Source: JAKOUY01 sp037045185
Lineage (GTDB): Bacteria; Actinomycetota; Acidimicrobiia; Acidimicrobiales; Ilumatobacteraceae
NCBI GenBank assembly: GCA_037045185.1
Contig: JBAOHQ010000014.1
Span: 248,001 to 312,000 of the forward strand
Length of the DNA: 64,000 nt
Reading direction: 5' to 3'
Shown: positions 24,464 through 35,798 of the stretch, piece after piece
Layout of the letters: each line of letters starts with the position of its first letter
Position numbering within the stretch: the first letter of the stretch is position 1
The notes under the pieces: generated by a model
The model's database searches: none
What the model was told of the DNA's origin: nothing
The model's input: the letters and a program-made list of their open reading frames with translations, nothing else
Made by a program: the position numbers and the translations under genes

Positions 24464-26545
24464 ATGGAGTTGACCGGACCGTGGCGGGCCATCGTCGCCA
24501 CCGACGACCTGCGCCGCCGCGGGGTCGGCTGGGACGTCGACGACACGGCCTGGGCGCCGGCCACCGTGCCCGGCCACTGGCGGATGAATCCGGCCTTCGC
24601 CGCCAACGACGAGCCGCTCCTGTACCGCACCGAGTTCACCTTCCCGGCGCCGCCCGCCGGTCGGCGGGCCTGGGTGGTGCTCGACGGGATCTTCTACCAG
24701 GCCGACGTGTGGCTGGACGGCGCCTACCTCGGTGACCCGGAGGGGTACTTCATCCCCCACGCCTTCGACGTCACCGAACTGGCCAGGCTCGCCGACGACC
24801 ACGTGCTCACGGTGGAGGTGTCGTGCGGCCCGCAGCGCAACCGGACCTCGAAGCGCAACCTGACCGGCGTGTTCCAGCACCACGAGTTCGGCGTGCCCGA
24901 CTGGAATCCCGGCGGCATCTGGCGGCCGGTCCACCTGGAGACCACCGGACCGGTGCGCCTCGACCGCCTGCGTGTCCTGTGCCGTGACGTGGGCGAGGAG
25001 CGTGCCCACCTGCGCCTGCACGCCCGCCTGGACAGTGACCAGCCGTGCCGCATCGAACTGCGCACCACGGTGGACGGGCGCGCCGTGGGCCAGCGCGAGG
25101 TGCCGGTGGCCACCGGGACCAACGAGGTCGACTGGGACGTGGACGTCAGCGAACCGGCGCTGTGGTGGCCGTGGGGGCTCGGTGATCAGCACCTGGTCGA
25201 GGTGATGGTCGAGGTGTTCGTCGGTGACACCCGCAGCGACGAGCGAACGGTCCGGACCGGCCTGCGTGAGGTTGGCCTCGACCACTGGAAGTTCAGCATC
25301 AACGGCGAGCAGCTCTTCGCCCTCGGCGTCAACCTGGCCCCGTCACGGATGGACCTGGCCAACGCCACGCCGGCGTTGATGCGCCACGACCTGGAGCTGG
25401 CCCGCGAGGCCGGGCTGAACCTGGTGCGGGTCCAGGGCCACGTGGGTCACCCGGCGCTGTACGAGGCGGCCGACGAGTTGGGCATGCTGGTGTGGCAGGA
25501 CATGCCGCTGCAGTGGGGCTACCACCGCTCGGTCCGCAAGCAGGCCGTGCGCCAGGCCGGCGAGTTGGTCAACCTGCTGGGGCATCACCCCTCGATCGTG
25601 CTGTGGTGCGGGCACAACGAGCCGCTCGACCTGCGCGACACGCGGGCGCTGGCGCTGGGCGGGGGCATCACCCACCACATGCTGCGTGAGCAGCGACCGT
25701 CGTGGAACGAGTTGCTGCTGGACCCGTGGATCAAGCGGGCCTTCGACCGCGCCGACGAGACCCGCCCGGCGATCGCCCACAGTGACCACGTGCCCCGCCC
25801 GCCGATCTTCGAAGGTGGCGACACCCACCTGTTCTTCGGCTGGTACCACGGCGACGAGCGTGACCTCGGCGGGTTCGCCGCCGCGGTGCCGCGGATGGTG
25901 CGCTTCGTCAGCGACCTCGGTGCTCCGTCGGCGTCCCGCCCGGCGCATGCCCGCTCGGGCAGCTTCGATCGTGACGACCTGACCCCCTTCGCCGAGCACG
26001 TGCCGCGGGACCGCTACGCCCGCCCGGAGGCCTGGGTGGCGGCAACCCAGGAGCACCAGGCCGAGCTTCTGCGCTTGCAGATCGAGACCCTCCGGCGACT
26101 CAAGTACCACCCCACGGGCGGGTTCTGCTTCTCCAACCTGTACGACCCCGTCGACCAGATCGGCTTCGGCATCCTCGACGTGGACCGCGCCCCGAAGGCC
26201 GCCTATCAGGCCGTGACCGACGCCTGCCGGCGGGTCATCGTGGTGGCCGACCGGCTGGCCACGGTGGTGCACCCCGGCGAGATGCTGGCACTGGACATCC
26301 ATGTGGTGAACGACGAGCGCCACGCCCTGCGCGACGCCACCTGCACCGCCGCCCTGCGCTGGCCCGGCGGCGGACACCAGTGGGCCTTCCGGGGTGACGT
26401 GGGCGCCGACGACGTGGCTCGCATCGGCACGATCCAGTTCGTCATCCCCACGACCGCCGGCGAGTTGTGGTTGGACCTCGCCCTCGAATACCCCGACGGC
26501 GCCGCCACCAACCGCTACGTGAGCACCATCACCGCGGTGACGTGA
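24464..26545 (+). CDS. glycoside hydrolase family 2 protein (beta-mannosidase-like)
   Basis: A 693-residue protein with the GH2 order: N-terminal jelly-roll (YRTEFTFPAPPAGRRAWVVL, FYQADVWLDGAYLG), WNPGGIWRPVHLE, an Ig-like domain ending SEPALWWPWGLGDQ, then the TIM barrel with FALGVNLAPSRMDLAN and the acid/base segment VLWCGHNEP (Glu near residue 384). At the nucleophile position relatives have SE(F/Y)G, whereas this protein has RFVSDLGA (Asp near residue 484). No signal peptide, so it is cytosolic. The ATG at 24464 has TACAGT 7 nt upstream. Substrate is probably a mannoside if active; the Glu-to-Asp change leaves this open. Confidence 0.82.
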   Translation: MELTGPWRAIVATDDLRRRGVGWDVDDTAWAPATVPGHWRMNPAFAANDEPLLYRTEFTFPAPPAGRRAWVVLDGIFYQADVWLDGAYLGDPEGYFIPHAFDVTELARLADDHVLTVEVSCGPQRNRTSKRNLTGVFQHHEFGVPDWNPGGIWRPVHLETTGPVRLDRLRVLCRDVGEERAHLRLHARLDSDQPCRIELRTTVDGRAVGQREVPVATGTNEVDWDVDVSEPALWWPWGLGDQHLVEVMVEVFVGDTRSDERTVRTGLREVGLDHWKFSINGEQLFALGVNLAPSRMDLANATPALMRHDLELAREAGLNLVRVQGHVGHPALYEAADELGMLVWQDMPLQWGYHRSVRKQAVRQAGELVNLLGHHPSIVLWCGHNEPLDLRDTRALALGGGITHHMLREQRPSWNELLLDPWIKRAFDRADETRPAIAHSDHVPRPPIFEGGDTHLFFGWYHGDERDLGGFAAAVPRMVRFVSDLGAPSASRPAHARSGSFDRDDLTPFAEHVPRDRYARPEAWVAATQEHQAELLRLQIETLRRLKYHPTGGFCFSNLYDPVDQIGFGILDVDRAPKAAYQAVTDACRRVIVVADRLATVVHPGEMLALDIHVVNDERHALRDATCTAALRWPGGGHQWAFRGDVGADDVARIGTIQFVIPTTAGELWLDLALEYPDGAATNRYVSTITAVT

Positions 26546-26549
26546 GCTC

Positions 26550-27326
26550 CTAGCTGCGGGCCAGGGCCCGGCGGTTCTTGAACTTGGCCTTGCGGTAGTC
26601 CTGGTTCATCAGCGCGATGAAGTCGATGCTGATGTTCTTCGGGCAGGCCGCCTCGCACTCGCCGTGGTTGGTGCACGAGCCGAAGTAGCTGTCCATCGTG
26701 TCGACCATCGCCTCCACCCGGCTGTAGCGCTCGGCCTGGCCCTGCGGGAGCAGGTTCAGGTGGGCGATCTTGGCCGAAGTGAACAGGTTGGCGGCGCCGT
26801 TCGGGCAGGCTGCCACGCACGCCCCGCAGCCGATGCACTCGGCGGCGTCCATCGACGCGTCGGCCACGGGCTTGGGGACCGGGATCAGGTTGGCGTCGGG
26901 GGCCCCGCCGGTGTCGGCGGTGATGAACCCGCCGGCCTCGACGATGCGGTCGAACGCGCCGCGGTCGACCATCAGGTCCTTGATGATCGGGAAGGCGGTG
27001 GCCCGCCACGGCTCGATGACGATCTCGTCGCCGCTGGCGAACTTGCGCATGTGCAACTGGCAGGTGGCCGTGCCGCGCTGGGGGCCGTGGGCCTGACCGT
27101 TGATCATCAGCGAGCACGTCCCGCAGATGCCCTCACGGCAGTCGTGGTCGAAGACGATGGCTTCCTTGCCGTCGGCGATGAGCCGCTCGTTGAGCACGTC
27201 GAGCATCTCGAGGAACGAGGCCTCGTCGCTGATGTCGTCGATCCGGTAGCTCTCGAAGTGCCCGGCGTCGTCGGGGCCGGTCTGCCGCCAGATCTTGAGC
27301 ACGAGGTTCTGCAGATGATGGCTCAC
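26550..27326 (-). CDS. sdhB: succinate dehydrogenase iron-sulfur subunit SdhB
   Basis: A 258-residue subunit carrying three clusters. [2Fe-2S] ligands are in CREGICGTCSLMING and the following Cys of TATCQLH; the ferredoxin-like part has ECIGCGACVAACPNGAANLF and GSCTNHGECEAACPKNISI for the [4Fe-4S] and [3Fe-4S] clusters. Together with SdhA it passes electrons from succinate to the quinone site in SdhC. Its start overlaps the sdhA stop by four bases. The sequence belongs to the actinobacterial type with a five-helix cytochrome b subunit. Confidence 0.95.
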   Translation of the reverse strand: MSHHLQNLVLKIWRQTGPDDAGHFESYRIDDISDEASFLEMLDVLNERLIADGKEAIVFDHDCREGICGTCSLMINGQAHGPQRGTATCQLHMRKFASGDEIVIEPWRATAFPIIKDLMVDRGAFDRIVEAGGFITADTGGAPDANLIPVPKPVADASMDAAECIGCGACVAACPNGAANLFTSAKIAHLNLLPQGQAERYSRVEAMVDTMDSYFGSCTNHGECEAACPKNISIDFIALMNQDYRKAKFKNRRALARS

Positions 27327-29251
27327 TTGTAGCTCCGCTTCGCAAGGTGGATCTCTTCGAACTCGAGCTCTTCTTGGTGGCGGACGGCGTTCATCGGATC
27401 ACCTGTCCACTCCCAGGCGGCGACGTGGGCGAAGTGCTCGTCGTCGCGCTGGGCCTCGCCCTCGTCGTCCTGGTACTCGGCCCGGAAGTGACCGCCACAG
27501 CTCTCCCGGCGCTCCAGGGCGTCACGGCACATCAACATGCCGAGTTGGAAGAAGTCGTCGACGCGCCCGGCCTTCTCCAGAGTCTGGTTCATGCTCTGGC
27601 CGTCGCCGGTGACACGCAGGTCGCTCTTGAACTCGTCGTACAGGGCGGGCAGTTCGGAGAGGGCCTTGTTCAAGCCCTCCTCGGTGCGCTCCATCCCGCA
27701 GTAGTCCCAGATGATCTTGCCCAGCTCACGGTGGAAGTGATCCGGCGAGCGGGTGCCCTGGTTGTTGACGTAGCCGGCGAACCGATCCCTGGCGGCCTGC
27801 TCGGCGGCCTTGAACTCGGGATGGTCGGTGCCCGGAATGGGCTGGTTGAGCATCGGCGCCAGGTAGTTGCCGATGGTGTACGGCAGCACGAAGTATCCGT
27901 CGGCCAGGCCCTGCATCAGCGCCGAGGCGCCCAGGCGGTTGGCCCCGTGGTCACTGAAGTTCGCCTCGCCAGCGGCATACAGGCCGGGGATGGTGGTCAT
28001 CAGCTCGTAGTCCACCCACAGCCCGCCCATCGTGTAGTGGCTGGCCGGGTAGATGCGCATTGGCACCTCGTAGGGGTTCTCCCCGGCGATGCGCTCGTAC
28101 ATCTCGAACAGGTTGCCGTAGCGCTCCTGCACCACGTCCTTGCCCAGCCGGCCGATCGCCGCCGAGAAGTCCAGATACACGCCGTTCTTCAGCGGGCCGA
28201 CGCCGCGCCCGCTGTCCACGGCGCGCTTGGCCGCGCGCGAGGAGATGTCACGCGGGGCCAGGTTGCCGAAGCTCGGGTACAAGCGCTCCAGGTAGTAGTC
28301 ACGGTCAGCCTCGGGGATCTGGTCGGCCGGACGGTTGTCGCCCGCGTTCTTCGGCACCCACACCCGCCCGTCGTTGCGCAACGACTCGCTCATCAACGTC
28401 AGCTTCGATTGCGTCTCGTCGGCCTGGGGGATGCACGTCGGGTGGATCTGCGTGTAGCACGGGTTGGCGAAGTAGGCGCCCCGCTGGTGGGCTCGCCACG
28501 CCGCCGTCACGTTGCAGGCCATCGCGTTGGTGGACAGGAAGAAGACGTTGCCGTAGCCGCCCGTGCACAGCACCACGGCGTGGGCCGAGTGGCTGGTGAA
28601 CTCGCCGTTCATCAGGTCTCGGGTGACGATGCCGGCGCAACGACCCTCGACCACGACGGTGTCGACCAACTCGCAGCGGTTGAACAGGCGCACGTTGCCC
28701 AAGCCGATCTGGCGGGCCAACTGCTGGTAGGCGCCGAGCAGCAACTGCTGGCCGGTCTGGCCACGGGCGTAGAAGGTTCGGCTCACCTGGGCGCCGCCGA
28801 AGGAGCGGTTGTCGAGCAGCCCGCCGTACTCCCGGGCGAAGGGCACGCCCTGGGCCACCATCTGGTCGATGATGTCCACCGAGACCTGGGCCAGGCGGTA
28901 GACGTTGCCCTCACGAGCGCGGAAGTCACCGCCTTTGACCGTGTCGTAGAACAGCCGGTAGATGCTGTCGCCGTCACCCTTGTAGTTCTTGGCGGCGTTG
29001 ATGCCGCCCTGGGCGGCGATCGAGTGCGCTCGGCGCGGCGAGTCGTGGAAGGTGAACACGTCCACCTGGTAGCCGAGCTCGGCCATCGTGGCCGCGGCCG
29101 ACGCCCCGGCCAGCCCGCTGCCCACGACGATCACCTTGAACTTGCGCTTGTTGTTCGGGTTGACGAGCTTCATCGAGCCCTTGTAGTTGTCCCACTTCTC
29201 GGCGATCGGCCCAGCAGGGACCTTCGCTTGCAGCTTCTCGGCGGTGGTCAT
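27323..29251 (-). CDS. sdhA: succinate dehydrogenase flavoprotein subunit SdhA
   Basis: A 642-residue FAD subunit. The dinucleotide loop VVGSGLAGASAAATMAELG lies near residue 42; SIAAQGGINAAKNY includes the region near the covalent FAD His (HSIAAQGG); CTGGYGNVFFLSTNA, HPTCIPQADE, and MGGLWVDYELMTTIPGLYAAGEA, GANRLGASALMQGLADG complete the active site. It oxidises succinate to fumarate in the citric-acid cycle. Length and motif spacing are those of the actinobacterial 640-residue group. The start follows the sdhC stop by one base. Confidence 0.96.
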   Translation of the reverse strand: MTTAEKLQAKVPAGPIAEKWDNYKGSMKLVNPNNKRKFKVIVVGSGLAGASAAATMAELGYQVDVFTFHDSPRRAHSIAAQGGINAAKNYKGDGDSIYRLFYDTVKGGDFRAREGNVYRLAQVSVDIIDQMVAQGVPFAREYGGLLDNRSFGGAQVSRTFYARGQTGQQLLLGAYQQLARQIGLGNVRLFNRCELVDTVVVEGRCAGIVTRDLMNGEFTSHSAHAVVLCTGGYGNVFFLSTNAMACNVTAAWRAHQRGAYFANPCYTQIHPTCIPQADETQSKLTLMSESLRNDGRVWVPKNAGDNRPADQIPEADRDYYLERLYPSFGNLAPRDISSRAAKRAVDSGRGVGPLKNGVYLDFSAAIGRLGKDVVQERYGNLFEMYERIAGENPYEVPMRIYPASHYTMGGLWVDYELMTTIPGLYAAGEANFSDHGANRLGASALMQGLADGYFVLPYTIGNYLAPMLNQPIPGTDHPEFKAAEQAARDRFAGYVNNQGTRSPDHFHRELGKIIWDYCGMERTEEGLNKALSELPALYDEFKSDLRVTGDGQSMNQTLEKAGRVDDFFQLGMLMCRDALERRESCGGHFRAEYQDDEGEAQRDDEHFAHVAAWEWTGDPMNAVRHQEELEFEEIHLAKRSYK

Positions 29252-29252
29252 C

Positions 29253-30020
29253 TCAGCTCACCTTCACGATGTTGGCCAGCACGGCGATGGGGAACGAGAC
29301 GTTGCCGGCGACGACGATGGCGGCGATGCCGGCGGCCAGGCCGCGGCGCCAGGAGTTGAACCGCGGGTTGTTCCAGCCCATCGACTGGAACAGGCTCCAC
29401 ACCCCGTGGAACAGGTGCACGCCGAGGAAGACGTTGGCCACGACGTAGAAGACGGCCACCACCGGGCGGTCGAAGCTGCGGACCACGTTGCCGTACACGT
29501 CCTCACGCACGAACGTGCCCTTGGCGCCCACGGTGTTGACCGTGCCGAGGGTGAGGTCGAGCAGGTGCCAGATCAGGAACAGGGCCACCACCACGCCCGT
29601 CAGGCGCATGCTGCGGCTGGCGAAGTTGGCCACCTGGTAGTCACGCGGGCCCTGGTACTTGACCGAGCGGGCCTCACGGTTGAGCTTGGTGAGTGATAGC
29701 GCGGCGTGGACGTGCAAGAGCACTGCGACGAGCAGCCCGCCGCGCATCAACCACAGCACGACGCCCTTGGGCGCCAGCGGGTACAGCAAGTGCTTGAGGA
29801 ACTCGGCGTAGTGGTTCAGGTCGGCGGCGCCCAGGTACATCTTCAGGTTGCCGACCATGTGGGCCACGACGAACCCGATCATCATGATGCCGGTGATCGC
29901 CATGACGTACTTCTTGCCCACCGTGGTGCTGTAGAGATCCACCAGGAAGGGCTTCTTGCGGCGTGTACGTGCCGCCGCCGTGCCCGTCACCGGGCCGCGG
30001 GATTGGACTGCCTGTGCCAT
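29253..30020 (-). CDS. sdhC: succinate dehydrogenase cytochrome b subunit SdhC
   Basis: A 255-residue membrane anchor with five predicted helices, of the fused type that needs no SdhD: KKYVMAITGIMMIGFVVAHM with a heme-ligand His, VVLWLMRGGLLVAVLLHVHA, RLTGVVVALFLIWHLLDLTL, VFYVVANVFLGVHLFHGVW and the last helix at GLAAGIAAIVVAGNV. Histidines in helices 1, 2 and 4 fit two heme b groups. The ATG at 30020 has TACCGT 8 nt upstream; a longer in-frame N-terminus would run into the promoter and was rejected. Divergent from hppA; the intergenic region 30021-30183 must hold both promoters. Confidence 0.93.
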   Translation of the reverse strand: MAQAVQSRGPVTGTAAARTRRKKPFLVDLYSTTVGKKYVMAITGIMMIGFVVAHMVGNLKMYLGAADLNHYAEFLKHLLYPLAPKGVVLWLMRGGLLVAVLLHVHAALSLTKLNREARSVKYQGPRDYQVANFASRSMRLTGVVVALFLIWHLLDLTLGTVNTVGAKGTFVREDVYGNVVRSFDRPVVAVFYVVANVFLGVHLFHGVWSLFQSMGWNNPRFNSWRRGLAAGIAAIVVAGNVSFPIAVLANIVKVS

Positions 30021-30183
30021 CGCCCCGAACGGTACTCGGCGCCTGCTGGAAACGAGAACTTCATGACAGACCGGTGACGGCCAACGGTCGTTTCGACCGG
30101 ACCACCGGAAAATCCCTACACTCGGGACGTTCATTCGTGTTAGCGCGAACGAGGCGCGCCCGAACCGTTTTGGAGACCATCGG

Positions 30184-32526
<2,343 letters not shown>

Positions 32527-32540
32527 CCCCTTTCTGTAGG

Positions 32541-32583
32541 TCCGTGAGCGCCGGGCGGTTCCACGCCGCCCGGCGCTCACGGA
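32541..32583. terminator. 18-bp perfect hairpin after hppA
   Basis: The arms TCCGTGAGCGCCGGGCGG (32541-32558) and its exact reverse complement (32566-32583) enclose a 7-nt loop. There is no T-tract, as is common for actinobacterial terminators. It separates hppA from the DedA gene, whose -10 box begins only 5 bp past the hairpin. Confidence 0.75.
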
Positions 32584-32601
32584 CCGATAGGGTTGCCGGC
32601 C

Positions 32602-33228
32602 GTGCTCGCCCTGCTGGACTTCGCCAATGACTGGATCAGCAAGGGCGGCCTGATCGTTCTGGCGCTCATCGTGTTCGCCGAGAGCGGACTTCTGCTCGGG
32701 TTCTTCCTTCCCGGCGACTCGCTGCTGTTCTTCGCCGGGTTCCTGGCCAGCGATGCTGGCGGGCACAAGCTGCCGGCGCTCCCTTGGGTGGCGCTGACCG
32801 CGGCGGTGGCGGCCATCGTGGGCGATCAGGTGGGCTACCTGATCGGCAACAAGCTCGGACCGGCGGTGTTCGATCGGCCGAAGAGCCGGTTCTTCAACCC
32901 GGCCAACGTGGCCAAGGCGGAGACCTTCTTCGCCACGCACGGGGCCAAGACCATCGTCCTGGCCCGGTTCGTGCCCATCGTGCGGACCTTCGTGCCCACC
33001 GTGGCGGGAGTCAGCAGCATGCACTACCGCACCTTCGTCACCTACAACCTCGTCGGTGGCGTGCTGTGGGGCGCAGGGGTCACCACCCTTGGCTACTTCC
33101 TCGGCGAGGTGGAGGTCGTCAAGAACAACATCGAGATCGCCGCGGTCGTGATCGTGGCGATTTCCTTGCTTCCCGTTGCGCTGGAGCTGTACAAACACCG
33201 GAAGGCCGCAGCGAACAAGGGGGATTGA
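32602..33228 (+). CDS. DedA family membrane protein
   Basis: A 208-residue DedA/VTT-domain protein. The family motifs are FAESGLLLGFFLPGDSLLFF in the first half and RFFNPANVAKAETFFATHG, LARFVPIVRTFVPTVAGVS, TYNLVGGVLWGAGVTTLGYF in the second, with re-entrant hydrophobic segments. DedA proteins support membrane homeostasis, probably by lipid-carrier transport. I choose the GTG at 32602 because TAGGGT lies 8 nt upstream; a TTG at 32593 is inside that box. The next gene begins 4 bp after its stop, so the two are probably co-transcribed. Confidence 0.9.
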   Translation: MLALLDFANDWISKGGLIVLALIVFAESGLLLGFFLPGDSLLFFAGFLASDAGGHKLPALPWVALTAAVAAIVGDQVGYLIGNKLGPAVFDRPKSRFFNPANVAKAETFFATHGAKTIVLARFVPIVRTFVPTVAGVSSMHYRTFVTYNLVGGVLWGAGVTTLGYFLGEVEVVKNNIEIAAVVIVAISLLPVALELYKHRKAAANKGD

Positions 33229-33232
33229 GGGC

Positions 33233-33928
33233 GTGATCCGAGCATGCCGACGGGCACTGGCGCTGCTCGCAGCCCTGCTGCTGATGGCCGCATGCGGCGA
33301 CGAGGCATCGCCAGCTACCGTGCCGCCAACCGCCGCCCCAACGACCACGAGCTCGACGGTGCCACCATCGAGCCTCCCCCGGCCCACCACCACCACGACG
33401 ACCAACCCCGCCGAGGCGGGATTCGTCGAGGCGATCGAGCGCCAGCTGACACCCCAGCTGCAGGCCGACGGCGTCAGTCCGGATCAGATCCGCTGCGCCG
33501 CCCGGGCCGAGCTGGCGTCGGTCGGTACCGACGTGCTCGTCACCGCCGGGATCACGCCCGACGACGTCGGCGAGCGCTTCGACATCGCCGAGCGACTCTC
33601 CGGTCTGCGAACCCCGGATCGTGCCCAGCGAGCGGCTCTCCTGCTGGCCGACTGCGGCGACGCATCCCAGGCCATCGCTGCCCGCTTCGCCCTGGCGTTG
33701 AACACCGGCACAGGCAACGCCGACACACTGGCTGCGTGTGCCCGGACGAACTTGACGCCTACTCAGGCGAACGCCCTGAACGCCGCCAACCTGTTTGCGG
33801 TGGCACCCGGCGCGGACCGGGAGTACGACCTGCTGCGCTACCGCATCAGCGTGGAGGCCGGCTTGGTGCTGCAGGGGTTGTGCGGGTTCGACCCGCTGCC
33901 CGTCCCCGTGCCCACCGTGCCCGCCTGA
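33233..33928 (+). CDS. putative lipoprotein of unknown function
   Basis: A 231-residue protein starting at GTG. The N-terminus RACRRALALLAALLLMAAC is a signal peptide ending in a lipobox-like LMAAC, so the mature protein would be lipid-anchored at Cys. A Thr/Pro/Ser-rich spacer (residues 25-60) follows. The globular part begins at GFVEAIERQLTPQLQADGV and has paired Cys residues (IRCAARAEL, LLADCGDAS, LAACARTNL, QGLCGFDPL). No family recognised. It is encoded 4 bp after dedA and ends against the convergent DUF3097 gene. Confidence 0.65.
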   Translation: MIRACRRALALLAALLLMAACGDEASPATVPPTAAPTTTSSTVPPSSLPRPTTTTTTNPAEAGFVEAIERQLTPQLQADGVSPDQIRCAARAELASVGTDVLVTAGITPDDVGERFDIAERLSGLRTPDRAQRAALLLADCGDASQAIAARFALALNTGTGNADTLAACARTNLTPTQANALNAANLFAVAPGADREYDLLRYRISVEAGLVLQGLCGFDPLPVPVPTVPA

Positions 33929-34737
33929 TCAGCCCGCGCTGACGAAGTCGATGAGCTGCTCCACGGCCCCCACCAGTTCGGGGCGCAGATCGGCGAACGA
34001 GCGAACTCGGTTGCGCAGGGACGGCCAGAACCCGGCCGGGTCCACGCCGAGCGCTCGGCAGACACCCTGCTTCCACGGCTCACCCATCGGAACCACCGGC
34101 CAGGCGGTGATCCCCACCCGGTCCGGGCGGACGCCCTCCCACACGTCGACGAACGGGTGCCCGGTGACCAGCACTGCCGGGTGACGCACCGAGCGAGCCA
34201 AGCGCTCCTCCTTCGACCCAGGCACCAGGTGGTCGACGAGGATGCCGAGGCGCCGCTGCGACCCGGGCGCGAAGCCGGCCACCGCCTCGGCCAGACCATC
34301 GATCCCGTGCAGCGGTTCGACCACGATGCCGAGTTCACGCAGGTCGTCACCCCACACGTGCTCGACGAGCTCGGCGTCGTGAATGCCCTCGACCCAGATC
34401 CTGCTGGCCGCGGCGGTCACCGCCCGCGGCGCGCGCCGGGCGCCGCCACCGATCCGCTGGCCGTGCGCCGCGGCGCAGCCGGGGCCGCGGCGGGGCGCAC
34501 CAGCGTCACCGGCGTGCCCTCCAGCAGGAACCCGCCGGGCTTCAGGGTGAACTGGCGCAGGTTGCCCGTGCGGTCGCGCAGCGTGACGGCGCCTGCGCTC
34601 ACCTGGACGACGTCACCGCAGAACCCACTGGCCCGGTCCTCGACCACCAGCCCGGGCCGGGCCGGCACCGGCGGGTAGGTGGACGGGCGGGTGCGATGGC
34701 TGTCGTCGAGGATGTCGTCGCCCGGCCGGAACGTCAC
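33929..34737 (-). CDS. DUF3097 family protein, split by a frameshift
   Basis: DUF3097 is a conserved actinobacterial protein of about 270 residues. Here its N-terminal part (34417-34737: ARPGLVVEDRASGFCGDVV, PGGFLLEGTPVTLVRP, RRTASGSVAAPGARR) and its C-terminal part (33929-34420: SRIWVEGIHDAELVEHVWGD, ILVDHLVPGSKEERLA, GHPFVDVWEGVRP, WKQGVCRAL) lie in two frames that meet in the GC run at 34421-34450. In relatives this junction is continuous. The C-terminal part has Toprim-like features (VEGIHDAELV, DHLVPGS). A one-base deletion (assembly error) is the likeliest reason; two coupled genes overlapping by 4 bases is the alternative. Function unknown. Confidence 0.75.
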
Positions 34738-35372
34738 CGGTCCACTGTACGGCCGAGGAACCCGTCCCGGCTGAGCACCTGGGCCACGGCGCGACCGTCG
34801 GTCCGCCGGTACGGGGCCTCCAGACCGGCCACCGGCACGGCCAGGTCACGGGGCACGAAGGGTTCGCCCCAGCGGTGGACTCGCTGTGCCGGCCCGTCGA
34901 AGCGCAGCGGTCCGCCGGCCAGCTCAACCACGACGTCGGCGACGCCAGCCTGGCGGTAGCCGCGGCCCTCGGCCAACGCCTCGTGCGTGCCCACCCACTC
35001 GATGTCGAAGGCCACCGGCGTGCGTTCGCCGTACGCCAGCGCCCAGGCCTCTGCGGGCGGATCGAGCAGGACACCGTAGGTCTCGTTGGCGACGGTCCAC
35101 TGCCGGAACGGGTCGTCACACTGGTGATCGGCCCACAGCTCGGCGGGCTTCAGCTCCAGCCCGGCCCGGCGGCCGGTGCCGTCCAGCTCGGCGACGTACA
35201 GGTACGCAGCACCGTCTCGCACCAGCCCGGCCCAGTAGTCGAACCGCGGCCCGCGCAGCTCCAGGCCGACGAACACCCCGACCGAGGCGTCTGCCGACCA
35301 CGCCCACCACCACCACGCCTCGACACCCATGTCGGCGTGTTCGAGTTCGTCGGCGGCCGTGAACCCGGTCAT
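34734..35372 (-). CDS. conserved hypothetical protein, beta-rich
   Basis: A 212-residue soluble protein with many Trp residues (EAWWWWAW, GPRFDYWAGLVRDG, ELWADHQCDDPFRQWTV, PPAEAWALAYGERTPVAFDI). The repeated alternation of hydrophobic strands suggests a lipocalin-like or jelly-roll fold, but I do not recognise the family. The ATG has TAGTCT 8 nt upstream (leaderless). Its stop overlaps the start of the DUF3097 gene (ATGA), so the two are translated in series. Divergent from the SCP2 gene with 20 bp between starts. Confidence 0.6.
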   Translation of the reverse strand: MTGFTAADELEHADMGVEAWWWWAWSADASVGVFVGLELRGPRFDYWAGLVRDGAAYLYVAELDGTGRRAGLELKPAELWADHQCDDPFRQWTVANETYGVLLDPPAEAWALAYGERTPVAFDIEWVGTHEALAEGRGYRQAGVADVVVELAGGPLRFDGPAQRVHRWGEPFVPRDLAVPVAGLEAPYRRTDGRAVAQVLSRDGFLGRTVDR

Positions 35373-35392
35373 GATCCGGCAGACTACGAGGC

Positions 35393-35785
35393 GTGCTCCG
35401 CTACCTCAGCTTGGCCTGGATCGAGGCGCTGTCCGATGCTGTGGCGGGCGACGCCACGCTCGCCGGGCTGGCCGCCAGCCACCCGATCGGGATCACCCAG
35501 CAGATCTTCGACGGCCCGGAGGGCACCGTCGTCTACCACCTCCAGGCCGGCGGCGGCGCCGCCACCTTCGGGCCGGGCGCCGCCCATCCCGAGGACGTGC
35601 GCATGGAGGAGGACTGGGCCACCGCAGTGGCCGTCGCCACGGGCGCGATGAACGCCCAGGAGGCCTTCATCACCGGGAAGATCCGCCTCAGCGGGGATCA
35701 GGCCAAGCTGATCGCCGCCCAGCCGGTCCTGGCCGAACTGAGCCGGGTGTTCGCCGAGGTGGGCGAGCGCACCGAGTACCGCTGA
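35393..35785 (+). CDS. SCP2-like sterol-transfer family protein
   Basis: A 130-residue protein: LSLAWIEALSDAV at the N-terminus, ITQQIFDGPEGTVVYHLQAG, then EDWATAVAVATGAMNAQEAF and GKIRLSGDQAKLIAAQPVL. The pattern of a five-stranded sheet followed by the GKIRLSGD segment is typical of SCP2 domains, which bind lipids or fatty acyl-CoA. Such single-domain proteins are frequent in actinobacteria with steroid or lipid catabolism; two P450 genes lie elsewhere in the window. GTG start, 20 bp from the divergent gene. Confidence 0.75.
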   Translation: MLRYLSLAWIEALSDAVAGDATLAGLAASHPIGITQQIFDGPEGTVVYHLQAGGGAATFGPGAAHPEDVRMEEDWATAVAVATGAMNAQEAFITGKIRLSGDQAKLIAAQPVLAELSRVFAEVGERTEYR

Positions 35786-35798
35786 GCGATGCCGCGGA

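Noticed and set aside
27347..29359. A 670-codon plus-strand open frame opposite sdhA
   Set aside because: Antisense to a clear sdhA; Val/Gly/His-rich composition without family signals.
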